Origin: CAZNSX01 sp964575845 | GTDB taxonomy: Bacteria; UBA8248; CAZNSX01 | Assembly: GCA_964575845.1 (NCBI GenBank) | Contig: CAZNSX010000001.1 | Coordinates: forward strand, 868,001-932,000 | Reading direction: 5' to 3' | DNA: 64,000 nucleotides | Part shown: positions 1 to 7,342 of the stretch, piece after piece | Numbering within the stretch: the first letter of the stretch is position 1 | Layout of the letters: every line of letters starts with the position of its first letter | The notes under the pieces: model-generated | What the model saw: only the letters and a program-made list of their open reading frames with translations | The model's database searches: none | What the model was told of the DNA's origin: nothing | Program-made: the position numbers and the translations under genes

Positions 1-586
1 AAGGGAAAATGGCCGGGTGGCAACTCTTGCACGTCAGCCATCGCGTGTGGGAGTCATGGGAGAAAATAGCCGAGTACAACTTGCCGGGCGAGGATGCGAG
101 CTCCACATCGAGCTCCAGCACCGCCTGATCGGGCGCGTCCGGCTCAATGCCGGGGCGGGGGGCGATCGCCCTATCCTGCAGGGCCTTTACCCAGTCAACG
201 CCCCCGACCCTGTCCTTCGGAAGGAGCTCGACCGCATCCGCCCAGGTCTTCGCCTTCTCCGCGGGAACTTTCTCCCGGAGCGCGGGCCCGCGTCCCTTTA
301 AAGCCTCCCTAGCGGCTTTCGCGGCGTCTTGCGCCTTGGCCAGCTCGCGTTTCAGCTCCCTAATTTCCCGGAGAAGGTCCCTGCGGACACGGCGTGTCGG
401 GGGGCGCTGAGAATCCGCGCCATCGAAGAAGATGGAAAGGAGCTTTCCGCGGGACTGCGCGGCGCATCCCGCAAGCACCGCGAGCGCCAGGAATCCGCCA
501 GCGATGAGGGCCAGGCGAAACCGTCCCGGGGCACCGCCGCGGCCCTCCCCTGATGTCCCATTCGGCAGCCTCACCAATCGGAGCAT
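1..586 (-). CDS. c7-type multiheme cytochrome lipoprotein, partial (C-terminus beyond the left edge)
   Basis: The reading frame is open from an ATG at 586 to the left edge (195 codons). A TAG four codons upstream makes this the only ATG start. The N-terminus has a hydrophobic stretch ending in a lipobox (LAGC, about residues 38-41), so an exported lipoprotein is expected. A charged, probably coiled region (about 60-110) follows. Near the edge the motif FSHDSHTRWLTCKSCHPAIF is read, the typical spacing of class III / c7-type triheme domains, with CKSCH binding the first heme. More hemes should lie beyond the edge. It is the most downstream gene of the minus-strand cytochrome locus and may carry electrons at the periplasmic face of the inner or outer membrane. 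What I see: lipobox and one CxxCH. The triheme assignment is inferred from motif spacing. Confidence 0.72.
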   Translation of the reverse strand, partial: MLRLVRLPNGTSGEGRGGAPGRFRLALIAGGFLALAVLAGCAAQSRGKLLSIFFDGADSQRPPTRRVRRDLLREIRELKRELAKAQDAAKAAREALKGRGPALREKVPAEKAKTWADAVELLPKDRVGGVDWVKALQDRAIAPRPGIEPDAPDQAVLELDVELASSPGKLYSAIFSHDSHTRWLTCKSCHPAIFP

Positions 587-678
587 CCCGTAGTGCTAAA
601 CCTCTCTGAATTTCCGCCCTCCCTCCGCTATGATAGCTCAAATAATAAGGAAGAATCCTCAGGAAATCAACGGAGCGA

Positions 679-786
679 TCAGCGGCGATTGAAATTGTTC
701 ACGTGCTCATGGCAATTCGGGCACCAAGCTCGCTTCTTATGACTGTGCTCGTCACCGGAGTCGTGGCGGAGCATCACGGCTATCAT
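679..786 (-). CDS. possible 35-residue peptide with CPNCH motif
   Basis: A short frame starting at ATG 786 overlaps the 3' end of the two-CW gene in another frame. It ends at TGA 681-679. The peptide is His/Lys rich and carries WCPNCHEH, which could be a heme attachment site or a zinc-knuckle half. There is no convincing ribosome binding site, so it would need translational coupling. It could equally be a chance frame or the decayed tail of a larger zinc-ribbon or cytochrome gene. Confidence 0.2.
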   Translation of the reverse strand: MIAVMLRHDSGDEHSHKKRAWCPNCHEHVNNFNRR

Positions 787-1078
787 TTGCGCTGGCTGAA
801 GGCTTAAAAGTAAAATTGCCGAACCCTTCTTCCCGCTTAACGTGTTTGAAAAAATCACAGGTCATGCAAGCAACTTTATTCTTTGCAAAAGTACCCTGAA
901 CATCGCCATCATAAACTGTGCCCGCCACGACCCAACAGATTCTGCCCGCGTTCTTTCCTCTGTTCAATCCGTCGAGGGAGGTGTGGGTTGCCGCCGGGCA
1001 CACGCCGAGCTCATCCTCCTTTTCACCCCCAACCCCCCTGCCACAATCATGAAACTCCCAGCAATTCTTTAATGTCAT
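752..1078 (-). CDS. two-CW domain Cys-rich protein
   Basis: This 108-residue soluble protein has no signal peptide. It shows a cysteine pattern of the small two-CW family: NCWEF near residue 5, then CGR, CPA, the segment GKNAGRICW with AGT, and CMTCDFF with a downstream EEG. Such domains are found alone or attached to signalling proteins in anaerobic bacteria and are thought to bind a metal or act in redox sensing; the exact role is unknown. Here the position after AGT that is often Cys is Val-Tyr, so one ligand may be missing. The gene follows the tetraheme cytochrome genes on the same strand after a 300-base gap and may be transcribed separately. Confidence 0.62.
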   Translation of the reverse strand: MTLKNCWEFHDCGRGVGGEKEDELGVCPAATHTSLDGLNRGKNAGRICWVVAGTVYDGDVQGTFAKNKVACMTCDFFKHVKREEGFGNFTFKPSASANDSRDAPPRLR

Positions 1079-1326
1079 TTTTCTTCCTCCCGCTCAACCC
1101 GGCCATTCGCCCGGCCCAGAGGTGGAAGATTGAATATGATGGTCAACAATCAGGATTTATCGGATAAGCTGTCCTTAACCTCTGAAATGCGGGATTAAAC
1201 CAAACACCCTGAAAATGCCGCAGCCTGCCCTCGCGCAGGCGGCGGCAGGTCGGTCGATGCGACTTCCCGGGCATCAGGACCTCCAAGCGAGCCCACCGGG
1301 GGCATAATCTCCCTCGGGAGGGCTGG

Positions 1327-1358
1327 GCCGACGGCGAAAATCCCGGCGCTCCGTCGGC
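1327..1358. repeat. inverted repeat in the 302-base gap between two-CW gene and cytochrome gene
   Basis: GCCGACGG (1327-1334) and CCGTCGGC (1351-1358) form a perfect 8-bp stem around a 16-base loop, just downstream of the minus-strand cytochrome gene. There is no U-run after it on the minus strand, so a rho-independent terminator is not supported. It may be an mRNA 3' end stabiliser. I see nothing else recognisable in 1079-1380. Confidence 0.35.
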
Positions 1359-1380
1359 TTCCTCTACCCTTCTCTCCCTC

Positions 1381-2031
1381 CTACTTCTTATGGCAGCTCG
1401 CGCAGAGGGCGGAGCTGGTCATGGTTACGCGCAAGAATGGGTCAATAGTGTCGTCATGGGGTTCATGGCACGAGCCGCACTCAAGGCCTTTCGCACCCGC
1501 AGTCGTCCCGTAGACCTTCACCCCCGTGGGGCTTGGCACATAATCGGATGGATTCGCGCCTGTGGTGATGGAATTGTAGGTGGCGCCAGGCTGATCGGGA
1601 TAGGGAATCGCCACCGGGTGGTTGCCCTTCAGGTCGCCGGATGCGCCAATCTGACCGCTGCCGGTTATATAAGTGGAGCCCACGTTCCCCCCAAAGGAGT
1701 CAATGGCCACGCTACCGTCGTGGCAGCTCAGGCAGTACTTCGTAGTACCGGACCACGTGCCAATGTTCGTCGGCAAGCTGGTCCCCGAGGTCGTCGCCTG
1801 GCTGTCGCCGAAAGTTATGGAGTTTGACGACAGCTCATGGTTCCACAAAAGCAGATTTTCGACAGGGTTGTGGGGCACATGGCATACTCTACAGACCTCC
1901 CCTCCGGACCACTCTTGCGCTGAAAAATCGTGAGGCGTACCCGAGATGTCCGCAAACGCAGCGGCCGGCGTCAGCGCCCATACTACAGCCAGCCCTCTGG
2001 CCACGGTGCTGAGCATGAGCCATTTTCGCAA
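1381..2031 (-). CDS. periplasmic tetraheme c-type cytochrome
   Basis: The 216-residue precursor has an N-terminal signal peptide (hydrophobic core, cleavage near AAAFA-D, about residue 27). Four CxxCH sites are visible: CRVCH, CLSCH, CGSCH and CASCH, the last at the extreme C-terminus. The first is followed by PHN and the second by DGS, as in a family of cytochromes common in metal-reducing deltaproteobacteria. It should shuttle electrons in the periplasm or on the cell surface. It is the last gene of an operon with the NHL lipoprotein and a paralogue: the 229-residue protein just upstream shares the layout and repeated motifs, including NxxLLMWNH-like, SLPTNIG-like and TTKYCLSCHDGSVA. The pair arose by duplication. 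RBS GGAGGGG lies upstream of the ATG. Confidence 0.88.
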   Translation of the reverse strand: MRKWLMLSTVARGLAVVWALTPAAAFADISGTPHDFSAQEWSGGEVCRVCHVPHNPVENLLLWNHELSSNSITFGDSQATTSGTSLPTNIGTWSGTTKYCLSCHDGSVAIDSFGGNVGSTYITGSGQIGASGDLKGNHPVAIPYPDQPGATYNSITTGANPSDYVPSPTGVKVYGTTAGAKGLECGSCHEPHDDTIDPFLRVTMTSSALCASCHKK

Positions 2032-2196
2032 TATTATCCCCTCCTTTCATTCAAGGCCACGCGGCTGACATTATATGAACTCCTCCTTCCGCGAACCTCT
2101 CTCCAGCCTGAAGCCCGCCATCAGCTACGCATCAGGGGAAAGTTTAAGAGCCTTTTTTCTTTTATCTTCCTCTTACTATGAGCTCCTCTCTCGCTC

Positions 2197-2886
2197 CTAC
2201 TTGAGGTGACATTCTTGGCAAATTGAAGCGTAAGTACCGCCCTCGCGCAGTAACGGGCCATGAGCGGGGTTATTGTGTATGTCGTGACACGTGGCGCACT
2301 CGATGCCCTTTTCGCCAGCCACAGTGCCGTAGATCTTCACCCTCGCCGGGGAGTCACTATATTCATCCGGATCAGCCATGCTGACGATGCCTTGGTAGGT
2401 GGCGCCAGCGATATCGGGATATGGAACCCCCACCGGGTGAGTGCCCAAGAGGTTGCCCGAAGGGGCGATGACCATGTCGCCTGTGATATAGTTATCGGTG
2501 CTCCACTCGCTACCGGCGATCGTATCACCGACGGCAACGCTCCCGTCATGGCAGCTCAGGCAGTACTTGGTGGTTCCGGTCTGGCCGCCGATGTTCGTCG
2601 GAAGAGTTGTCCCCGCCGTCGTCGCCGCCCCGGTGCCGAAAGTCAAGGTGTTCGACGACAGGGTATGGTTCCACATGAGTATGCTCTCTGTCGAATGGTG
2701 CGCGGTATGGCAGGTGTCGCATACCGCATAGTCGGCAGCGCCCTTGAAGTCAGATGTCCCGCCTCCGGTTGCGGTGAAATCATGCACGGTACCTACTATC
2801 GTTCCCGCGATTGCAGCGGGTGGCGCCAGCGCCCATGCCGCCACGAGGGCAAGGGCGACAAGCGAGACTTTTGCCCACCTATACAT
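2197..2886 (-). CDS. periplasmic tetraheme c-type cytochrome (paralogue)
   Basis: This 229-residue precursor has a clear signal peptide ending near AIAG. It has four CxxCH sites: CDTCH, CLSCH, CATCH and CQECH at the C-terminus. It is a diverged copy of the following gene, sharing the TTKYCLSCHDGSVA block, a HPVxxPYPD block and a final CxxCH close to the stop. It begins 38 bases after the NHL-repeat lipoprotein gene, which suggests co-transcription from the sigma54 promoter upstream of that gene. The likely role is electron transfer between the quinone-side machinery and the outer-membrane conduit. The partners are inferred from gene order. Confidence 0.88.
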   Translation of the reverse strand: MYRWAKVSLVALALVAAWALAPPAAIAGTIVGTVHDFTATGGGTSDFKGAADYAVCDTCHTAHHSTESILMWNHTLSSNTLTFGTGAATTAGTTLPTNIGGQTGTTKYCLSCHDGSVAVGDTIAGSEWSTDNYITGDMVIAPSGNLLGTHPVGVPYPDIAGATYQGIVSMADPDEYSDSPARVKIYGTVAGEKGIECATCHDIHNNPAHGPLLREGGTYASICQECHLK

Positions 2887-2924
2887 TACTTCTTCCTCCC
2901 TGGTCTGAGTTTACTTCCTTTGGA

Positions 2925-4103
2925 TTACTGATTCTTCGCCTTTTCCACTTTCCTCTCTTCCTCTCTCTTTTTCTCACCCCCTTTCCCAGGTTGGGGCGTC
3001 GTGGCCAGAAAACTGTCCTCCGCTTTGGTGTTGATAAGCTGGTAGATGGCCACACGCGCGTTGAACGCATCGGCAATGTAGATGCGGTTGTCCTTGTCGA
3101 TGGCGATCCCCGTGGGATTGTAAAGCAAACCGGGGATGCGTCCCCGCCCAGCGAAGTAGAGCAGGATCTGTTCCTTTGGGTTGAAGATCTGGACGTTGCT
3201 CCAGGTGGAATCCACCACATACAAGTTCCCGAAAGTGTCCAGGGCGACGCCCTTCGGTCTGTCGAACATTCCAAAGCTGTCGCCGCGTTCGCCGAATGTC
3301 TTAAGATGTTTACCCTCGGGGTCAAAGGCCTGCACCCTGGCGTTCAGCGTGTCCGTTACGTAGATATTCCCCATCCCGTCCAGAGCGAGGTAGGTGGGAA
3401 AGTAGAGTTTGCCCTCCTCTCGGCCCCGCCCGCCGAACGCCTTGAGGTAGGTGCCGTCCAGGTCGAAGACGTGGATAACGTGATTCTCCGAGGTTCGCGT
3501 GGATGAGTCGGCGAGATAGATCCGCCGCCGGCCCGGGTCGATGGCGATCCCGGTGGGACGCTCCAGGCTCTTATGCGTGATGTCGCGGAGGAATTTGCCC
3601 TTGGCGTCGAAGACGCGGACAAGCTTCTGCTCGGAGTCGACCACGTAGACGTTTTCCCTCTCATCCACCGCGATCCCGAAGGGCCTCTTGATCGGGTATA
3701 CGGAGCTATCGAGAAACCACACGCGGCGCTCCGCGAAGTCAAAAACGGTCACGCTCCGCCTGATGTAGTCCGACACATACAAACGCTCGCCGTCATGGGA
3801 GGGCGCGAGCGCCATGGGCTGTCTGAACAGATTGTCGTCTTTTTTTTTGCCCGCAAGGGCTTCTAAGAGTCGCTTCCCCGCGCCTTTCTTAAAGTCATCC
3901 TGGTTGCGAAGAGTCCCCACGAACTTGATGCGGGGGGTCAGCGGCGGCGGCGGCCAGAGTAGCTCCGTGAACCGGGGTTTATCGACCGAGGCGCAACCGA
4001 CGAGGACAAGAAGCAGCGCGCTCGCCACGACCCAAAGAGCACGGCGGTCTCCTGGTTGGCGGGGTTTTAACCCCGAATTCAGAACCTTTACAGACCCTCT
4101 CAA
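2925..4103 (-). CDS. six-bladed NHL-repeat beta-propeller lipoprotein
   Basis: The chosen start is TTG 4103, preceded by GGAGG at six-base spacing. The frame is open to ATG 4313, but a sigma54 promoter at 4160-4174 would start transcripts near 4148, so longer forms are unlikely. The 392-residue product has a signal peptide with lipobox LVGC. About six NHL blades follow, each with the pattern xxGIAxDxxxxxYVxDxxxxRVxxFDxxG; examples are PTGIAIDPGRRRIYLADS and PKGVALDTFGNLYVVDS. The tail is Lys/Glu rich. NHL propeller lipoproteins often sit beside multiheme cytochromes in metal-reducing bacteria and are thought to scaffold extracellular cytochromes. It is first in the operon with the two tetraheme genes. 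Confidence 0.82.
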   Translation of the reverse strand: MRGSVKVLNSGLKPRQPGDRRALWVVASALLLVLVGCASVDKPRFTELLWPPPPLTPRIKFVGTLRNQDDFKKGAGKRLLEALAGKKKDDNLFRQPMALAPSHDGERLYVSDYIRRSVTVFDFAERRVWFLDSSVYPIKRPFGIAVDERENVYVVDSEQKLVRVFDAKGKFLRDITHKSLERPTGIAIDPGRRRIYLADSSTRTSENHVIHVFDLDGTYLKAFGGRGREEGKLYFPTYLALDGMGNIYVTDTLNARVQAFDPEGKHLKTFGERGDSFGMFDRPKGVALDTFGNLYVVDSTWSNVQIFNPKEQILLYFAGRGRIPGLLYNPTGIAIDKDNRIYIADAFNARVAIYQLINTKAEDSFLATTPQPGKGGEKKREEERKVEKAKNQ

Positions 4104-4159
4104 CGCCAACCTCCGAGTTTCCTCAATGCTCAAAAGGAACCATTCCGCGCTGTTAATTG

Positions 4160-4174
4160 GCAATATTCGTACCG
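4160..4174 (-). promoter_or_regulatory. sigma54 promoter of the NHL-cytochrome operon
   Basis: On the minus strand the sequence reads CGGTACGAATATTGC. Against the sigma54 consensus TGGCACGNNNNTTGC it keeps the invariant GG and GC exactly ten bases apart, plus ACG and TTGC. The predicted transcript start near 4148 gives a leader of about 45 bases to the TTG start. A sister element with the same core lies at 4966-4980. Confidence 0.7.
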
Positions 4175-4278
4175 ATTTTACACACCGGGGAGGGTTCCTG
4201 TATCTATTTGGTTTTTCAAGCTTTTCCTGTTTCTCTGCATGCTCTGGATTATGCGAAATATGACCGCTGCTCGAAAAT

Positions 4279-4314
4279 TGCGCCATTTGACGCAGGCATG
4301 GGTGAAATGGCACA
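4279..4314. promoter_or_regulatory. 36-bp palindromic enhancer-like element (copy 1)
   Basis: The half-sites TGCGCCATTTGACGCA and TGGGTGAAATGGCACA flank GGCA. The reverse complement of the left half matches the right half at 13 of 16 positions. The centre is about 136 bp upstream of the -12 element of the sigma54 promoter at 4160-4174, the usual place for an NtrC-type activator site. Copy 2 at 8641-8677 stands in the same relation to another sigma54 promoter. Confidence 0.6.
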
Positions 4315-4550
4315 TTCCTTATGCGTAGCGGAGCCCAGATATAGCCCTAATCTTTTATCTTAGTGACGAAGAGAATCCCCTGCGATTCTCAGGAGGCCCT
4401 GGAGCGAGTTGTTGAGGCTTAACCGGTTGCTGCGGGTTCTGAGGTGCTGACGAGGACGTTTGGGACGGGGACTTGAGAGCGGCTCAAAGAATCACCCTTA
4501 TCTCAAGAGTCGATGGGCCAGAGGCCGGTTCGCCCACTGGGCCAGATGGC

Positions 4551-4934
4551 TCATAACCGTTCTACCTTCTCGGCAATGATTTTCCTTATTTCTTCGATGG
4601 AATGAGTCTTTTCCAGAACTTGGAGCACCCCCATCGAGCTGAGCTCCTTCACCAGCCAGGAATCGACCTGATTCGTGATGACGATAAGGGGAAGCTCCGG
4701 AAAGCTCCGCCGGATTTGGGTGAGGATTTCCCATCCCCGCATTCCCGGTAGGTTCAGGTCGGAGAGCACAAGGTCGTAGCTTTCGAAACCGATCTTTTCC
4801 AGCACATCCTCACCTGTTTCTAGCAATTCCGCGCTACCTCCCCGCTGGCTTAGCGCTTTTTGAAGGCTCCGCCCCAGGACCGGGTCCTCGCCTATTATTA
4901 GGATGCGCGGGGATTTTTCCACTGAACAGCCCAT
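4551..4934 (-). CDS. stand-alone receiver-domain response regulator
   Basis: The 127-residue protein is a CheY-like receiver only. The phospho-acceptor is Asp59 in LVLSDLNLPG; switch Thr is in VITNQ and the conserved Lys is in LEKTHS, where the usual following Pro is Thr. Only part of the N-terminal acidic pocket is kept (GEDP in place of the typical DD/ED pair), so phosphorylation may be weak or need another metal geometry. It has no output domain and no adjacent kinase. It sits between the outer-membrane barrel gene and the NHL-cytochrome operon and has its own sigma54-type promoter at 4966-4980, which suggests feedback on the locus. Confidence 0.82.
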   Translation of the reverse strand: MGCSVEKSPRILIIGEDPVLGRSLQKALSQRGGSAELLETGEDVLEKIGFESYDLVLSDLNLPGMRGWEILTQIRRSFPELPLIVITNQVDSWLVKELSSMGVLQVLEKTHSIEEIRKIIAEKVERL

Positions 4935-4965
4935 TCGCGAAATAGTTCCCTATATGAATTTAGGG

Positions 4966-4980
4966 GGAATATTCGTGCCG
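4966..4980 (-). promoter_or_regulatory. sigma54-like promoter of the receiver gene
   Basis: Minus-strand CGGCACGAATATTCC shares the core ACGAATATT with the promoter at 4160-4174 and has a perfect GGCACG -24 box. The -12 dinucleotide is CC instead of GC, so it should be weaker. It ends 32 bases before the ATG at 4934, after the stop of the barrel gene. Confidence 0.5.
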
Positions 4981-5022
4981 ATTGTATTCTCCCCAACAGA
5001 AAAGCAGGTTATGATGCTATTT

Positions 5023-7302
5023 TTAGAACCTGTAGGTTAGCTTTGCGTATAGCACATTGACATCATAGTCTTTCAGAAGGGCCCCCATGAGGGTCGCTCC
5101 ATTATATGCATCTGCTAAGGTTGTTGGCACATACTCAAACCCTGTAGTCTCGTAATCTTCTATATCAAACCTCTCCCACATATAGCCGAGAGTGATGGAG
5201 AGCCCTTTCCTAATTGTGTATTCTGCTTTGACATGCAGGGTCTGAAGCTTTGTATTATCTACCTGTTTGAAGTCAACGGGTACGAAGTCATTCGCATCGG
5301 GGCTCCCAACCGGGCTGGAGGGTCTGATCTCGCCCTTAGACTGCGCATAGGAATAGCTGACGTCGAGGCCGAGTTTCTTCGGTATAAGGGCGAACTTCAG
5401 ACCACCACCGACGGTATCCATCTTATCCTCGCTTTCGGCGGTCCAGTTGCTGGCGGATGAGTGGGTGGTCTCGCTAACATAAGGATCACCGGTTGAGCCA
5501 GGGCTCCACTGCCTTGCCTTCTGGTCGCTCTTGTATTTTTCGTGGGTATAGAAGGCATATATATTCACTCTCTCCGTCAATGCATAATCTGCATCGATGG
5601 AGAAGATGTTGTGGCTGTCTTCAACAAGTCCGAACGGAGAATCCTTAAAGTCATCTTTTCCGTAAGTAAAGGAGCCCGTTACCATCAGAGGCTCTATCGG
5701 GTATACAGACGCAAGAAATTGAACCCTATCTCTGTCCCTGTTTGCCTCATCGTATTTTCTGAGCCAGGGTAACTGGGCGGTAACGATCTCGCCCTCAAAA
5801 GGGACTGTGTAATCGTAAACCCCAGTCCTTTCAGCCCTTTCATAGGAAGCCCTTAGGCCTAACCACGGGAGAGGCTTGCTATCGACGGCAACCTTGTAAA
5901 TATCATCCTCCTGCTCCGCTACCTCTCTGTGGTGTCTTCTTATCTTGTCAAATGTATAGCCCAGCGAGAGAGTGGTCGCTTTGAATATATCGAATCCGAG
6001 CTCCCCGCTTGCTGTGTTTTTCTCGTAACCTGTGGGGAGATTCTTCTCGGCTTCGTTCTCCCAAACAGCGTCCGTCCTTACATAACCCGGAAAATCGATC
6101 TGGGTCGTATTGTTGTCATATTCGTAATAGCGATACCTCGCCTTTAAACTCATGAAATTTAAAGGTCTCGATGTCAGCAGAACATTGTAGAGAGAGGTAT
6201 CTACTTTTGCATTAACATGTTTCGTGGGAAGGTTTGAGGGGTCGGATGCATCAAAGGGCGGACTGTTGGCAGCCCCGGGCACTATGGCGGTATTCGTTGT
6301 GTAAGCCTTCAGGTTATCATCCTGCCGCATCCAGCCCCAAGACGCATTTGCCGTAAGCCTGCTCCTGAGGGGAAGGTCCATCAGGGAACCCGTTAAAGAC
6401 ACCTGATGAAATTGGTTGTCCGGGACGAGGTCTGTCAACCCCCTGGAAGGGCCGTTCGCATATGTTTGCGAATAGGCGTGACTATTCGTGCTGTCAGTCA
6501 ACCTGAAGGGGTTATCCCATTCCAGGGTGTCGGTATGGTTGTCGAATACCGATAGATAGTAGCTTGCGCTCAGGTAATAAGGTTTTTTTGCGTACTCGCC
6601 TATAAATCTCAACTGTGTCGTATCATAGTCTATCGGCTCAGGTATCTCCATGGTATTGCCAAAACCGAATGAGCCGGCGAACGGCCTTGTGCCTTTTCCT
6701 CCATCTATGCCTTTTCTTTGTTCGTTGCTGAATTCGAAGCGGAGGTTAAAAGGGTCAAGTGCCATAATATCGGCTTTTACCTTGATTGTATCTCTCGTGA
6801 GTTCGAGGTCTGTGAGGAACGCGTTGGGAAAATAGAAACTTTTCAAATTTTCAGCAAGGTCAGCGGAAGATGTTGAAGCCTGGAGGGAATTCTGTATTCC
6901 GTCTCCGATCGTAAGTTTCCCCGTCCCCACTCCGGAATAAAGTGTCTTTGCATCGTATGCGAACCTGTGGGGTAACTTGTCATAATCGATCTCTATCCTG
7001 TACTTACCGTATTCTCCCCCCTTTAATTGCAGATACTGGTCGTCCTCTGCTATATCCTTCGCATCCAAATCGAGGTAATACTTGCCATCATGCTGATATT
7101 TAAGCTTGACATCTCCCGAAAGGCCATCCGGGATTTCCCTGTACTCCTCAAACTTAGCTGAATCCCTCTCACCGTCAACTCCTCTGCCAATCACGCTCAG
7201 CTCAGCTGAGACAGGCGCATTATCCTCTGCAAAACTATATAGTGGTAAAAGGAAAAAACCTGCGATCAAAGCCAGAACAGTAACACTGATGAGTTTTTTC
7301 AT
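5023..7302 (-). CDS. MtrB/PioB-family outer-membrane beta-barrel (decaheme-associated porin)
   Basis: The 759-residue precursor starts MKKLISVTVLALIAGF and has a signal peptide cleaved near SFA-E. The mature part is a long run of alternating amphipathic strands with many aromatic girdle residues, ending in Phe (KLTYRF), as outer-membrane barrels do. Repeated motifs such as LSLGYTFDKIRRH and ITLGYMWERFD fit the MtrB/PioB family, which holds an MtrA-type decaheme cytochrome inside the barrel and lets electrons cross the outer membrane. The N-terminal CxxC seen in Shewanella MtrB is absent; I saw no Cys in the chain. It begins 40 bases after the decaheme gene, so the two are co-transcribed. Direction of electron flow (metal reduction or oxidation) cannot be told. 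Confidence 0.85.
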   Translation of the reverse strand: MKKLISVTVLALIAGFFLLPLYSFAEDNAPVSAELSVIGRGVDGERDSAKFEEYREIPDGLSGDVKLKYQHDGKYYLDLDAKDIAEDDQYLQLKGGEYGKYRIEIDYDKLPHRFAYDAKTLYSGVGTGKLTIGDGIQNSLQASTSSADLAENLKSFYFPNAFLTDLELTRDTIKVKADIMALDPFNLRFEFSNEQRKGIDGGKGTRPFAGSFGFGNTMEIPEPIDYDTTQLRFIGEYAKKPYYLSASYYLSVFDNHTDTLEWDNPFRLTDSTNSHAYSQTYANGPSRGLTDLVPDNQFHQVSLTGSLMDLPLRSRLTANASWGWMRQDDNLKAYTTNTAIVPGAANSPPFDASDPSNLPTKHVNAKVDTSLYNVLLTSRPLNFMSLKARYRYYEYDNNTTQIDFPGYVRTDAVWENEAEKNLPTGYEKNTASGELGFDIFKATTLSLGYTFDKIRRHHREVAEQEDDIYKVAVDSKPLPWLGLRASYERAERTGVYDYTVPFEGEIVTAQLPWLRKYDEANRDRDRVQFLASVYPIEPLMVTGSFTYGKDDFKDSPFGLVEDSHNIFSIDADYALTERVNIYAFYTHEKYKSDQKARQWSPGSTGDPYVSETTHSSASNWTAESEDKMDTVGGGLKFALIPKKLGLDVSYSYAQSKGEIRPSSPVGSPDANDFVPVDFKQVDNTKLQTLHVKAEYTIRKGLSITLGYMWERFDIEDYETTGFEYVPTTLADAYNGATLMGALLKDYDVNVLYAKLTYRF

Positions 7303-7342
7303 TCCGTATCCCCTTCCTATATCATACTTGTCCAGATTTTAT

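Noticed and set aside
4309..4325. TGGCACATTCCTTATGC as a plus-strand sigma54 promoter
   Set aside because: The distance between GG and GC is twelve bases, not ten, no plus-strand gene follows, and the bases belong to the palindromic element.
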